This document shows, one piece after another, positions 8,116-15,611 of a stretch of 41,570 nucleotides of DNA. The stretch is taken from assembly GCA_902772975.1 (NCBI GenBank), contig CACYCX010000215.1:1-41570 (forward strand). Reading direction: 5' to 3'. Each line of letters opens with the position of its first letter. Positions within the stretch are counted from its first letter, which is position 1. This DNA comes from an uncultured Spirochaetaceae bacterium. GTDB taxonomy: Bacteria > Spirochaetota > Spirochaetia > Treponematales > Treponemataceae. The translations under genes and the position numbers were made by a program. The notes beneath the pieces were generated by a model. That model worked only from the letters and a program-made list of their open reading frames with translations. It searched no databases and was not told where the DNA came from.

Positions 8116-8150
8116 GTTACCGAACATTCGGTAACAGAACAATCGGTAAC
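8116..8150 (+). promoter_or_regulatory. Palindromic operator plus overlapping second half-site
   Basis: GTTACCGAA, a two-base centre (CA) and TTCGGTAAC form a perfect 9-bp-arm palindrome at 8116-8135. A further TCGGTAAC lies at 8143-8150; with the GTAACAGA at 8131-8138 it forms a weaker second 20-bp palindrome shifted by 15 bases. The position, just after the -10 box and before the tetR ATG, fits autorepression by the adjacent TetR protein. Confidence 0.8.
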
Positions 8151-8155
8151 TTAAT

Positions 8156-9337
8156 ATGTCAAAAGACTGCAATACAAAAGAAAAGATTATTCAGACAGCC
8201 TTCTCTCTTTTCGAAAAGCCGCGCTTAAAGGAAATTTCCTTGAGCGAAATCGCTGCTAATGTCGGAATTTCAAAAACTGCTATCTTCCGTCATTTTAAAA
8301 ACAAGGAAGAGCTTTTTGACACATTACGCGAACGCTTTCTGGAAGATTTTTCAAAAATCGCGCATCACTTTAAGTCTGAAGTAACAGAAAGCGCAATTGA
8401 GGAAACAGTCTGTACTTTTGTAGATTTTTCAGAAGAACATCCTGCGTACATCGGTTACTTTGTCAAAATGCGGTTTACCGACCAGAAGCTTATAAAGGGG
8501 CTTGCCGAAGTCCTTAAAAAAAGCGGACTCGATATTTCAAGCATTCCGATGAACAATTCGGAGCCTAAAAACCGAAAGCTGAATATCCTTCAAATTTATG
8601 TAGCGTCAACGCTGTTTTATTTTTACATCTCGTACAGATGCTGCTGCATGTGTGAAGGAAAAACTGATATTGAATATTTTAAAAAGCGGCTCACTTCAAT
8701 CCTCACTCATGGGATGGGAAGAAAAATGCCTGTCCTTTCAAAGGAAAAGCAGAAGGAGCTTGATGAATACTGTTCAGTTGAGGTTGACATTCAGGATGAA
8801 CGCTTTTTCAGTGCACTCGCTTCGGTATTTCAGGAATGCGGAATGGAAGGCGTTACAGTAGAAAAACTTGCAGACGCAATCGGACTTGCAAAGAGCAGCC
8901 TTTATTCTTCGTTTACAAGCAAGTTCGATATGATAAAGCAGCTTTTGACACGCGAAATTCATCTTTTCCTTGCAGAAATGGTTGAGCGTGTTTTGATGGC
9001 AGAAACGACGGACGAAATGATTTATACATTCATTCACTCAGAAGCAAATTATTTCAGCACGCGTCCCAATGTCGTTATGCTTCACGGCTGGCTTGCTCAT
9101 CAGGGCGAGGCCGTTAAAAAAGAAATCTACGATGAAGTAATGTTCGGGCTTCCAAAGCTCCTTATACCGGAGGAATTCGATATAGGGCTTTCCAGAAAGT
9201 CAGACTGCTTTGTTGGATGGATAAGTGCGCTTACTGCCATATTGATTATGACAGCAAAGAAAAATGGTTATTCGGAGCAATGGCAACAAACTTGTCTTGA
9301 AAAAACTTTTGAATATATAGAATGTGGAGTTATTTGA
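8156..9337 (+). CDS. Two-headed TetR/AcrR-family regulator of the efflux operon
   Basis: A 393-residue protein that contains two TetR-type DNA-binding domains, about twice the normal family length of roughly 200. The first is at about residues 8-53 (KEKIIQTAFSLFEK, ISLSEIAANVGISKTAIFRH, FKNKEELF). The second is at about 214-261 (ERFFSALASVFQECGMEGVT, VEKLADAIGLAKSSLYSSF, TSKFDMIKQLL). Each is followed by a helical region of the usual ligand-binding kind, so this looks like an end-to-end fusion of two regulators. A cysteine cluster (RCCCMC, 161-166) lies near the end of the first half. The gene is first in the efflux operon and stops 2 bases before the TolC-like start, so it probably represses its own operon through the operator at 8116-8150. 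The ATG lacks a good ribosome site. Confidence 0.88.
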   Translation: MSKDCNTKEKIIQTAFSLFEKPRLKEISLSEIAANVGISKTAIFRHFKNKEELFDTLRERFLEDFSKIAHHFKSEVTESAIEETVCTFVDFSEEHPAYIGYFVKMRFTDQKLIKGLAEVLKKSGLDISSIPMNNSEPKNRKLNILQIYVASTLFYFYISYRCCCMCEGKTDIEYFKKRLTSILTHGMGRKMPVLSKEKQKELDEYCSVEVDIQDERFFSALASVFQECGMEGVTVEKLADAIGLAKSSLYSSFTSKFDMIKQLLTREIHLFLAEMVERVLMAETTDEMIYTFIHSEANYFSTRPNVVMLHGWLAHQGEAVKKEIYDEVMFGLPKLLIPEEFDIGLSRKSDCFVGWISALTAILIMTAKKNGYSEQWQQTCLEKTFEYIECGVI

Positions 9338-9339
9338 AC

Positions 9340-10851
9340 ATGAAGACTTTAACAGTAATTAAAAAAATTGTTTATCCGGCTCTTGTTTCTTCTATATTGA
9401 TGATGCCGCTTATGGCACAGGAAGAAGCAAAAGAGCCTGACGTTATGGTTCTTACCGTAGAAAAAGCGGTTCAATACGCAAAGGAATACAGCAATACGCT
9501 TAAGTCATCTGATCTTGAGCTTGCGCTTGCCAGATGGGAAAAGTACACGGCATGGAATGTCTTCCTTCCTGATTTGAGCGTTTCCGGAACTTTAAGCCGC
9601 GCAAATAAATTTTCAGATCCAATGGCTTCAGCTTCCGGAACATACAAAGGCCTGGGACAGATTTTTGGAAACATACCTGGAATGGGTGCCGTAGGTGCAG
9701 GCTTGACTCAGGCCGGAAAAAAGGTTGAGCTTGATGAAACTGAATCGCGCCACTGGACCGCAGTCGGTAATATCGGCATTTCCTGGAAATTTAACGCCGC
9801 AATGATTCAGAACATGAGGAACACAATCGCTGCATACGAAGCCGGCGAGATTTCGTGGGAACAGACACAGAAAAACACTGAGCTTACAATCAGAAAACTT
9901 TTCTACGGAATTCTTCTTGCTCAGGAAAATGTTCAGATTCAGAAGCAGTCACTCGAAAACGCACGCCAGCGCATGACACAGGCGGAGACGAATTACAAGA
10001 ACGGTTACACGCCGGAGCTTTCGCTTTTGCAGACTCAGGTTTCTTACGAAAATCAAAAGCCTGCTGTAGAAAAACTTGAGCAGCAGCTTAACCAGCAGCT
10101 CGGCTCGTTCGCAATTTTAATAGGCCTTCCTGAAGGTACACAAATCAAGCTTGATGGAAAAATCGAGCCGGTGTTCACGGAGATTGACCGCGCCAAACTG
10201 CTTGATATGTACGAGGATTCAAACCTTGAAATCGCCTCGCTTAAGCAGCAGATTAAATCACTCAAGCTTAAAAAGTCAGCACTTGATTTATCAAGCTATA
10301 CTCCTTCACTTTCGCTCGGCTGGTCTTATTCGCCAACTTCAATCAGCAGTGATGGGGCGCTCGACATGAAATGGGATAACGAAGACAACTGGCGTGATAC
10401 TGGAAACTTCAACGCGACTCTTGTATGGAACATTACGAACATGCTTCCGGGTTCAGCAAACCGCAACAATGCAAGAACACTCAGCACTAATATAGAAAAG
10501 CTTGAACTTAAACTTGATTCGCTCAGGAAAGATACTGCGCTCCAGATTAATACGGCGGTCGATACGCTGGAACAGGCGCGCGCCTCAATCGAATCAAGCG
10601 AGCGTAACATCCGCCTTGCACAGCGTTCATATGACATGACGGTTACAGCTTACCGCAACGGTACACGCGAGCTGCTTGATGTGCGCGATGCGGAAACACA
10701 GCTGAATCAGGCAAAGCTTTCGCTTGCAACTGAAGGCTATAATTACATTTCGGCTATTCTTGATTTGGAATATAAATTGAACAGCAAGATTTCCGTTTCT
10801 ACAACAAATGTAAAAACGGTTGTTTCAACAAATACAACAGAAAACGAATAG
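9340..10851 (+). CDS. TolC-like outer-membrane efflux channel
   Basis: A 503-residue outer-membrane efflux protein. A signal peptide (KKIVYPALVSSILMMPLMAQ) is followed by two repeated coiled-coil halves typical of TolC/OprM proteins. LLAQENVQIQKQSLENARQR precedes a NGYTPELSLLQTQVSYENQK helix in the first half, and ALQINTAVDTLEQARASIES precedes a NGTRELLDVRDAETQLNQAK helix in the second. It would form the trimeric outer-membrane duct for the RND pump encoded downstream. The frame is open from 9322, but the ATG at 9340 has GGAG at 9326-9329 and starts right at the signal peptide, so it is chosen. It lies 2 bases after tetR and 12 bases before the adaptor gene. Confidence 0.92.
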   Translation: MKTLTVIKKIVYPALVSSILMMPLMAQEEAKEPDVMVLTVEKAVQYAKEYSNTLKSSDLELALARWEKYTAWNVFLPDLSVSGTLSRANKFSDPMASASGTYKGLGQIFGNIPGMGAVGAGLTQAGKKVELDETESRHWTAVGNIGISWKFNAAMIQNMRNTIAAYEAGEISWEQTQKNTELTIRKLFYGILLAQENVQIQKQSLENARQRMTQAETNYKNGYTPELSLLQTQVSYENQKPAVEKLEQQLNQQLGSFAILIGLPEGTQIKLDGKIEPVFTEIDRAKLLDMYEDSNLEIASLKQQIKSLKLKKSALDLSSYTPSLSLGWSYSPTSISSDGALDMKWDNEDNWRDTGNFNATLVWNITNMLPGSANRNNARTLSTNIEKLELKLDSLRKDTALQINTAVDTLEQARASIESSERNIRLAQRSYDMTVTAYRNGTRELLDVRDAETQLNQAKLSLATEGYNYISAILDLEYKLNSKISVSTTNVKTVVSTNTTENE

Positions 10852-10863
10852 ACAAGGAGATAT

Positions 10864-11787
10864 ATGATGAAAAAGACAAGATTTTCAATTGCAGTTGCAT
10901 TGATGTCAGTTGCAGCAATGACTATTCTGACAGGCTGCGGCAAAAACAAAGCTAACGAAAAAGCCGGTGGAGAAGCAGAAGCAACTTTCGCCGTAAATAC
11001 ATGCAAGGTTTCATATTCAAGCCTTGACGATTATCTTGAGTTCGGCGGAGATGTTGAGCCGGTTTCTTCCGTTGCAGTAATGCCGGATCAGGCAGGAAAA
11101 ATTTCTGCAATTTATGTAAAGGTCGGCGACAAGGTTTCCAAGAATCAGGAAATTGCTGCAGTTGACGCAAGCCGCCCTGGAATGATTTATTCACAGAGCC
11201 CGGTTCGCGCTCCAGTTGCAGGAACAATTACTTCGTTCCCGGGCGTAATCGGAACATCAGTTGCACAGAGCTCAATCATTGCACGCATTGCAAGTACAAG
11301 CGAGCTTGAAATTTCAACTTCAATCCCAGAACGCTATATTTCACGCATCACGATGAAGCAGAACGCAGACCTTTCTTTTGACGCATATCCGTCAGAAAAG
11401 TTTACGGCCCACATCAAGGAAATAAGCCCGGTACTTGATACGACAACGCGCTCTATGCCAATCAAGCTTGCAATCGACAGCCGCGATTCAAAAATCAAAA
11501 TCGGTATGTATGCAAAAATTCACCTTGTAACAGAACACAAGGAAGACGTAACTGTTCTTCCGTACGGAACTGTAGTTTCAAAGAACGGAGCAACTTATGT
11601 GTTCAAGGTAAACAGAAGCGGAGAGCAGTCGGTTGTATCAATGATTCCTGTTAAGGTTGGACTTCGCGTAGATAATCTTCAGGAAATTCTTGAAGGAATT
11701 CATGTAGGCGACGAAATCGTTATCAGCGGTCAGTCTCTTTTAAGTGACGGCGCAAAAGTAAATGTGGTTTCAGTTTCAAACAACTGA
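10864..11787 (+). CDS. RND efflux periplasmic adaptor lipoprotein (HlyD/MFP family)
   Basis: A 307-residue membrane-fusion protein that links the inner-membrane RND permease to the outer-membrane channel. A signal peptide ends in the lipobox LTGC (Cys25), giving a lipid-anchored adaptor. The barrel-sandwich (lipoyl-like) halves are visible as VSSVAVMPDQAGKISAIYVK with VGDKVSKNQEIAAVD, and VRAPVAGTITSFPGVIGTSV. It then has a beta-barrel domain with the family's PVLDTTTRSMPIKLAID block and a membrane-proximal end (EGIHVGDEIVISGQSLLSDGA). The alpha-hairpin is very short, and the protein is smaller than AcrA. AAGGAG lies at 10854-10859; the start could be this ATG or the next codon. Confidence 0.92.
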   Translation: MMKKTRFSIAVALMSVAAMTILTGCGKNKANEKAGGEAEATFAVNTCKVSYSSLDDYLEFGGDVEPVSSVAVMPDQAGKISAIYVKVGDKVSKNQEIAAVDASRPGMIYSQSPVRAPVAGTITSFPGVIGTSVAQSSIIARIASTSELEISTSIPERYISRITMKQNADLSFDAYPSEKFTAHIKEISPVLDTTTRSMPIKLAIDSRDSKIKIGMYAKIHLVTEHKEDVTVLPYGTVVSKNGATYVFKVNRSGEQSVVSMIPVKVGLRVDNLQEILEGIHVGDEIVISGQSLLSDGAKVNVVSVSNN

Positions 11788-11830
11788 TTTTAAAAATTGA
11801 TTTTTCTGAAATAGATTTTTTGAGGTAATT

Positions 11831-14800
11831 ATGACTATTTCTGCAAAGGCAGTACAAAAGCCAACGACAGTCTTAATGATTTTCGTTCTTTCGATTGCAT
11901 TTGGTATTTACAGTATTTTCAACATGCCGATTGACCGGTTCCCAGATATGGATTTGCCGTACATTCTTGTTTCTACGGAATACAAAAATGCTGGTCCTGA
12001 AGAAGTTGAAACGAGTGTAACGCGTGTTCTTGAAGGTGCGCTTTCCGGAGTAACCGGATTGAAAAAGCTTACTTCTTATTCATCAAGCGGTTCGTCTTTT
12101 ATTCTCCTTGAGATGAACTACGGAACAAATCTTGATGCAGCAACCGGAGAAGTCCGCGATAAGATTGACCTTGTACGACGCTACCTTCCTGACGATGCTG
12201 AGTCACCTGTTATGATTAAGATGGATCCTTCGATGATGCCGATCATGCTTCTTTCTGTAAACGGAAACCGCACGCCGGAAGAGCTCCGCACATATTCAGA
12301 AGACATCATCCAGAAGCGCCTTGAACAGATTGACGGTATCGCTTCTGCAACAATCATCGGTGGACGCGAAAAATGTATCCGCGTTGATATTCCGCGCGAC
12401 CGCCTTGAAGCATACTCGCTTACAGTTTCTAACATTGCACAGATGATTGGCGTCCAGAACATTCAGAGTTCCGGCGGAACGATTACAAGCGGCGACATCC
12501 GCTACACGATTCAGTCTTCCGGAAAATATAAAACAGTAGAAGATGTTAAGAACACAGTAATTTCCTGGAAGGTTTCGACTGGTGACAACAACATTCCTGT
12601 AACGCGCACAGTCAAACTTAAGGATATTGCTGATGTTTACGAAGGATTTAAGGAAGAAACGAACCGCGCATACCTCAACGGCGAAAGCTGCGTTATGCTT
12701 ATGATACAAAAGCAGTCTGGAAAAAATTCTGTCGCCGCGGCTAAGGCAGCACGCAGACAGTTTAGCAATATTAAAAAGAGCCTTCCGTCTGATGTTGAGA
12801 TTATCGAAGTCTGGAACTCAACTGACGATATCGAAGCTACAATTAAATCAGTAGTTGAATCAGTTATCGAAGGTGCGGCTCTTGCAATCCTCATTCTTTT
12901 AGTTTTCTTAAGATCATTCAAGAGTACGCTTATCGTAGGTATTTCAATTCCGATTTCAGTTCTCGTAACTCTTGCACTTATGTTCCTGCGCGGAATGACA
13001 ATCAACATGATTTCGCTTGCCGGTCTTCTTATCGGTATCGGTATGCTTGTTGACAACTCAATCGTTGTTCTGGAAAACATTTACTCTTACCGCCAGAAGG
13101 ACGCAAAGCCGCAGGTTGCCGCAACTTTAGGCTCGCAGGAAATGCTTGGCGCCATCACATCTTCAACGCTTACGACAGTATGTATCTTCCTTCCGATGAT
13201 TATGCTTAAGTCAAAACTCGGAATGTTCGGTCAGCTTTTGAACGACATGGCGTTTACAATCATCTTCTCGCTTTTGTGTTCACTTTTTGTAGCCGTCGTT
13301 CTTGTTCCAGTTCTTTCTTCTAAATATCTTGTCATCGATAATGTTGGACAGAAGCGCGATGGAAAATTCTCTACGCTTAACAGAATGTTCTCGCATTTCT
13401 TTGACAGCATGGATTCAGGATACGCAAAGCTTGTAAACCGTGCGTTAAGACATAAGACAGTAACTCTCCTTGCAATTATCGTTATCTTTTTTGCAAGCTT
13501 AGTCGGACTTACGATGAACGGTTACATCTTCTTCCCGGATACTGCATCTACAAACATTTCGCTTTCAATTGAAATGCCAAAGGGAACAAAGCTTGATGTA
13601 ACTGAAAGCGTCATGCACGAGCTTGAATCAATCATCCGACAGGAAGTAAAGGGAATTAAATCAATCAACCTCAGCATTGGTGCAGCCGGAATGATGAGCT
13701 CTAACTCTGATACAAACAGCGGTACTCTCCGTCTTACGCTTTACAAGGAAAATGAACGAAAGCCTGACTGGGACAGCGATACAACCGCACTTGCAAAAAT
13801 CCGTCCGTACTTTACAAAATTCCCTGGTGCAGAAATTACTGTATCACAGAACATGAATGGTGGCGGCGGCGGTTCAGGTCTTGTTGTAGAAATCCGCTGT
13901 GACCAGCTTGAGCTTCTTGGAAAAACATCAAAGCAGCTTGCTGACGTTATCCGCGAACAGGCTTCTGATTTAGTAGATGAAGTTACGACTGACTGGGAAG
14001 ACGGACTTCCTGAAGTCAAGATTATTTTCGACCGCGACAGGATGTACAACCTTGGACTTAACATCATGACAGTCGGAAACGAAATCAAGGCAAACATCAA
14101 CGGTACAACAGCAAGCCGCTATGACGATAAGGGAAACGACATCGATATCGTAGTTGCACTTTCTGATGCCGACAAAAACAAACTTGCTGACCTTGATTCA
14201 ATCTTTGTAACAAACTCAGCAGGAAAACGCATTCCGCTTTCAAGCTTTGCGTCGTTTGCTGAAGACGAAGCTCCGGTCCGAATCACAAGACAGGATCAGA
14301 CCCGTATGTCAAAGGTTACGATTAAACCGAAGGCAAAAGTTTCGCTTGGTGTAGTTCAGAAGGCTGTTAATAAAATCATCGCCGAAAACATTCCGCAGCA
14401 GGATAACCTTTACATTTCGTTCAGTGGTGATGCGGAAGACTTTAAGAAAATCGGCCTTAACTTTATCGCCGTCATCATCATGGCTGCCGCGCTCGTATTT
14501 GCAGTTATGGCAAGCCAGTTTGAATCACTTAAAGATCCGTTCATCGTTATCTTTACGATTCCGCTTTCGTTCATCGGTGTTGCATTGATTCATATCCTTT
14601 CAAGAACAAAGCTCAATATCGTTTCGATATTCGGATGCCTTATGCTTGTCGGTATGATTGTTAACAACGGTATCGTTTTGGTTGACTACACTAACCTTTT
14701 GCGAAAGCGCGGCTACAATCTGTTTGAAGCATGTGTCGAAGCAGCAAGAAGCCGTCTTCGCCCGATCCTTATGTCAACGCTTACTACAATCATTTCGCTT

Positions 14801-15058
14801 GTTCCGATGGCGTTCTTCTCCAACGAAGGTACGGAAATGATTCAGCCGATTTCACTTACTGTTTTGGGCGGTTTAAGCTTTGGTTCATTGATGACGCTTT
14901 TTGTAATGCCGATTCTTTACTACATCTTTAACAGCTCAAAGGAAAGAAAGGAAAGACGCAAGGCAAGAAGACAGGAACGCCAGCTTCAGAGAAAGCTTGC
15001 ACGCGAAAAAAGGAAAGCTGAAATGCGCGCCGCAATCGAAAGCGAAAAAAATAATTAA
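11831..15058 (+). CDS. RND multidrug efflux permease (AcrB/HAE1 family)
   Basis: A 1075-residue inner-membrane proton-driven pump of the usual RND length, with twelve membrane segments and two large periplasmic loops. The N-terminus carries FNMPIDRFPDMDLPYILVS. The TM4 proton-relay motif reads GMLVDNSIVVLENIY, in which the two adjacent Asp of AcrB (LVDD) are Asp408-Asn409. The second half has the matching GMIVNNGIVLVDYTNLLRKR block. An unusual highly basic cytoplasmic tail of about 40 residues (RKERRKARRQERQLQRKLAR and onward) ends the protein. GAGG precedes the ATG. It is the core of the operon, between the adaptor and the PII-like gene. Confidence 0.95.
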   Translation: MTISAKAVQKPTTVLMIFVLSIAFGIYSIFNMPIDRFPDMDLPYILVSTEYKNAGPEEVETSVTRVLEGALSGVTGLKKLTSYSSSGSSFILLEMNYGTNLDAATGEVRDKIDLVRRYLPDDAESPVMIKMDPSMMPIMLLSVNGNRTPEELRTYSEDIIQKRLEQIDGIASATIIGGREKCIRVDIPRDRLEAYSLTVSNIAQMIGVQNIQSSGGTITSGDIRYTIQSSGKYKTVEDVKNTVISWKVSTGDNNIPVTRTVKLKDIADVYEGFKEETNRAYLNGESCVMLMIQKQSGKNSVAAAKAARRQFSNIKKSLPSDVEIIEVWNSTDDIEATIKSVVESVIEGAALAILILLVFLRSFKSTLIVGISIPISVLVTLALMFLRGMTINMISLAGLLIGIGMLVDNSIVVLENIYSYRQKDAKPQVAATLGSQEMLGAITSSTLTTVCIFLPMIMLKSKLGMFGQLLNDMAFTIIFSLLCSLFVAVVLVPVLSSKYLVIDNVGQKRDGKFSTLNRMFSHFFDSMDSGYAKLVNRALRHKTVTLLAIIVIFFASLVGLTMNGYIFFPDTASTNISLSIEMPKGTKLDVTESVMHELESIIRQEVKGIKSINLSIGAAGMMSSNSDTNSGTLRLTLYKENERKPDWDSDTTALAKIRPYFTKFPGAEITVSQNMNGGGGGSGLVVEIRCDQLELLGKTSKQLADVIREQASDLVDEVTTDWEDGLPEVKIIFDRDRMYNLGLNIMTVGNEIKANINGTTASRYDDKGNDIDIVVALSDADKNKLADLDSIFVTNSAGKRIPLSSFASFAEDEAPVRITRQDQTRMSKVTIKPKAKVSLGVVQKAVNKIIAENIPQQDNLYISFSGDAEDFKKIGLNFIAVIIMAAALVFAVMASQFESLKDPFIVIFTIPLSFIGVALIHILSRTKLNIVSIFGCLMLVGMIVNNGIVLVDYTNLLRKRGYNLFEACVEAARSRLRPILMSTLTTIISLVPMAFFSNEGTEMIQPISLTVLGGLSFGSLMTLFVMPILYYIFNSSKERKERRKARRQERQLQRKLAREKRKAEMRAAIESEKNN

Positions 15059-15072
15059 TCGGAGGATTGAAT

Positions 15073-15537
15073 ATGAGTGAAATTAAAGTAACTAAAGCTT
15101 CTGCAAAATCAGAGAAAAAATCTCTTGATGAAGATATGAAAGAGAAAAAGTCCTCTGTAAAAATTAAGGCAGAAAAATCAGATAAGCTTGAAAAATCAGA
15201 AAAGAAGCCCAAAAAAGATAAGACGGACAAATCTGAAAAGAAAAACAAATATGTTCGGATAGAAATTATCTTTTCTCAGGCAGTTGAAGAAGACTTTTTT
15301 GATGAATTCAAAAAGCAAGGCGTAGGACTTCATTACAGCAAAGTATCGAATGTAACAGGCGCCGGCTTCAGCAATCCTAAACTGGGCGACGCAATCTGGC
15401 CGCAGGTAAACGAAATTTTCATCATTTACTGCAAGAAGGATGAAGCAAGCAAAATCTACGAGATTATCGAAAAGCTTCGCGCGCACTATCCGGCCGAAGG
15501 AATTGCATGCTTTACTTCTAAAGCAAAAATGCACTGA
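15073..15537 (+). CDS. PII-like, RND-transporter-associated protein with Lys-rich N-terminus
   Basis: A 154-residue cytoplasmic protein. Residues 1-60 are a probably disordered Lys/Ser/Glu-rich tail (for example KSEKKPKKDKTDKSEKKNK). Residues about 61-154 form a small alpha/beta domain with a PII-like pattern: YVRIEIIFSQAVEEDFFDEF, a GAGFSNPKLGDAIWPQVNEI loop, then FIIYCKKDEASKIYEIIEKL. It resembles the PG0541-type family found next to RND pumps in Bacteroidetes and spirochaetes; this recognition is from memory of the family. It may sense a ligand or pump state. The ATG at 15073 is chosen because GGAGGA at 15061-15066 fits it; the TTG at 15067 touches that site. It follows the permease by 14 bases. 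Confidence 0.72.
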   Translation: MSEIKVTKASAKSEKKSLDEDMKEKKSSVKIKAEKSDKLEKSEKKPKKDKTDKSEKKNKYVRIEIIFSQAVEEDFFDEFKKQGVGLHYSKVSNVTGAGFSNPKLGDAIWPQVNEIFIIYCKKDEASKIYEIIEKLRAHYPAEGIACFTSKAKMH

Positions 15538-15563
15538 TACTTAAAAAATTATAATCATTAAAA

Positions 15564-15603
15564 TATACCCCGGATGCAGATATTTTTCTGTTTTCGGGGT
15601 ATA
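15564..15603 (+). terminator. Hairpin after the efflux operon, overlapping the patatin promoter region
   Basis: TATACCCCG (15564-15572) and CGGGGTATA (15595-15603) make a perfect 9-bp stem with a 22-base loop, which can itself form CAGA/TCTG. A T-rich run follows. It may end efflux transcription, but its right arm also contains most of the TATAAT preceding the patatin gene, so the two uses compete. The long loop is unusual for a simple terminator. Confidence 0.5.
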
Positions 15604-15611
15604 ATTATTTT
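15600..15611 (+). promoter_or_regulatory. -10 hexamer 6 bases before the patatin gene
   Basis: A perfect TATAAT at 15600-15605 is followed by 6 bases and the ATG at 15612. No convincing -35 is seen at 16-18 bases spacing. No Shine-Dalgarno sequence is at the normal distance (a GGGG ends 12-13 bases upstream). A leaderless start is plausible. Confidence 0.4.

Noticed and set aside
8774-9037. Minus-strand open frame inside the TetR gene
   Set aside because: It is antisense to the second TetR domain, which is well supported.
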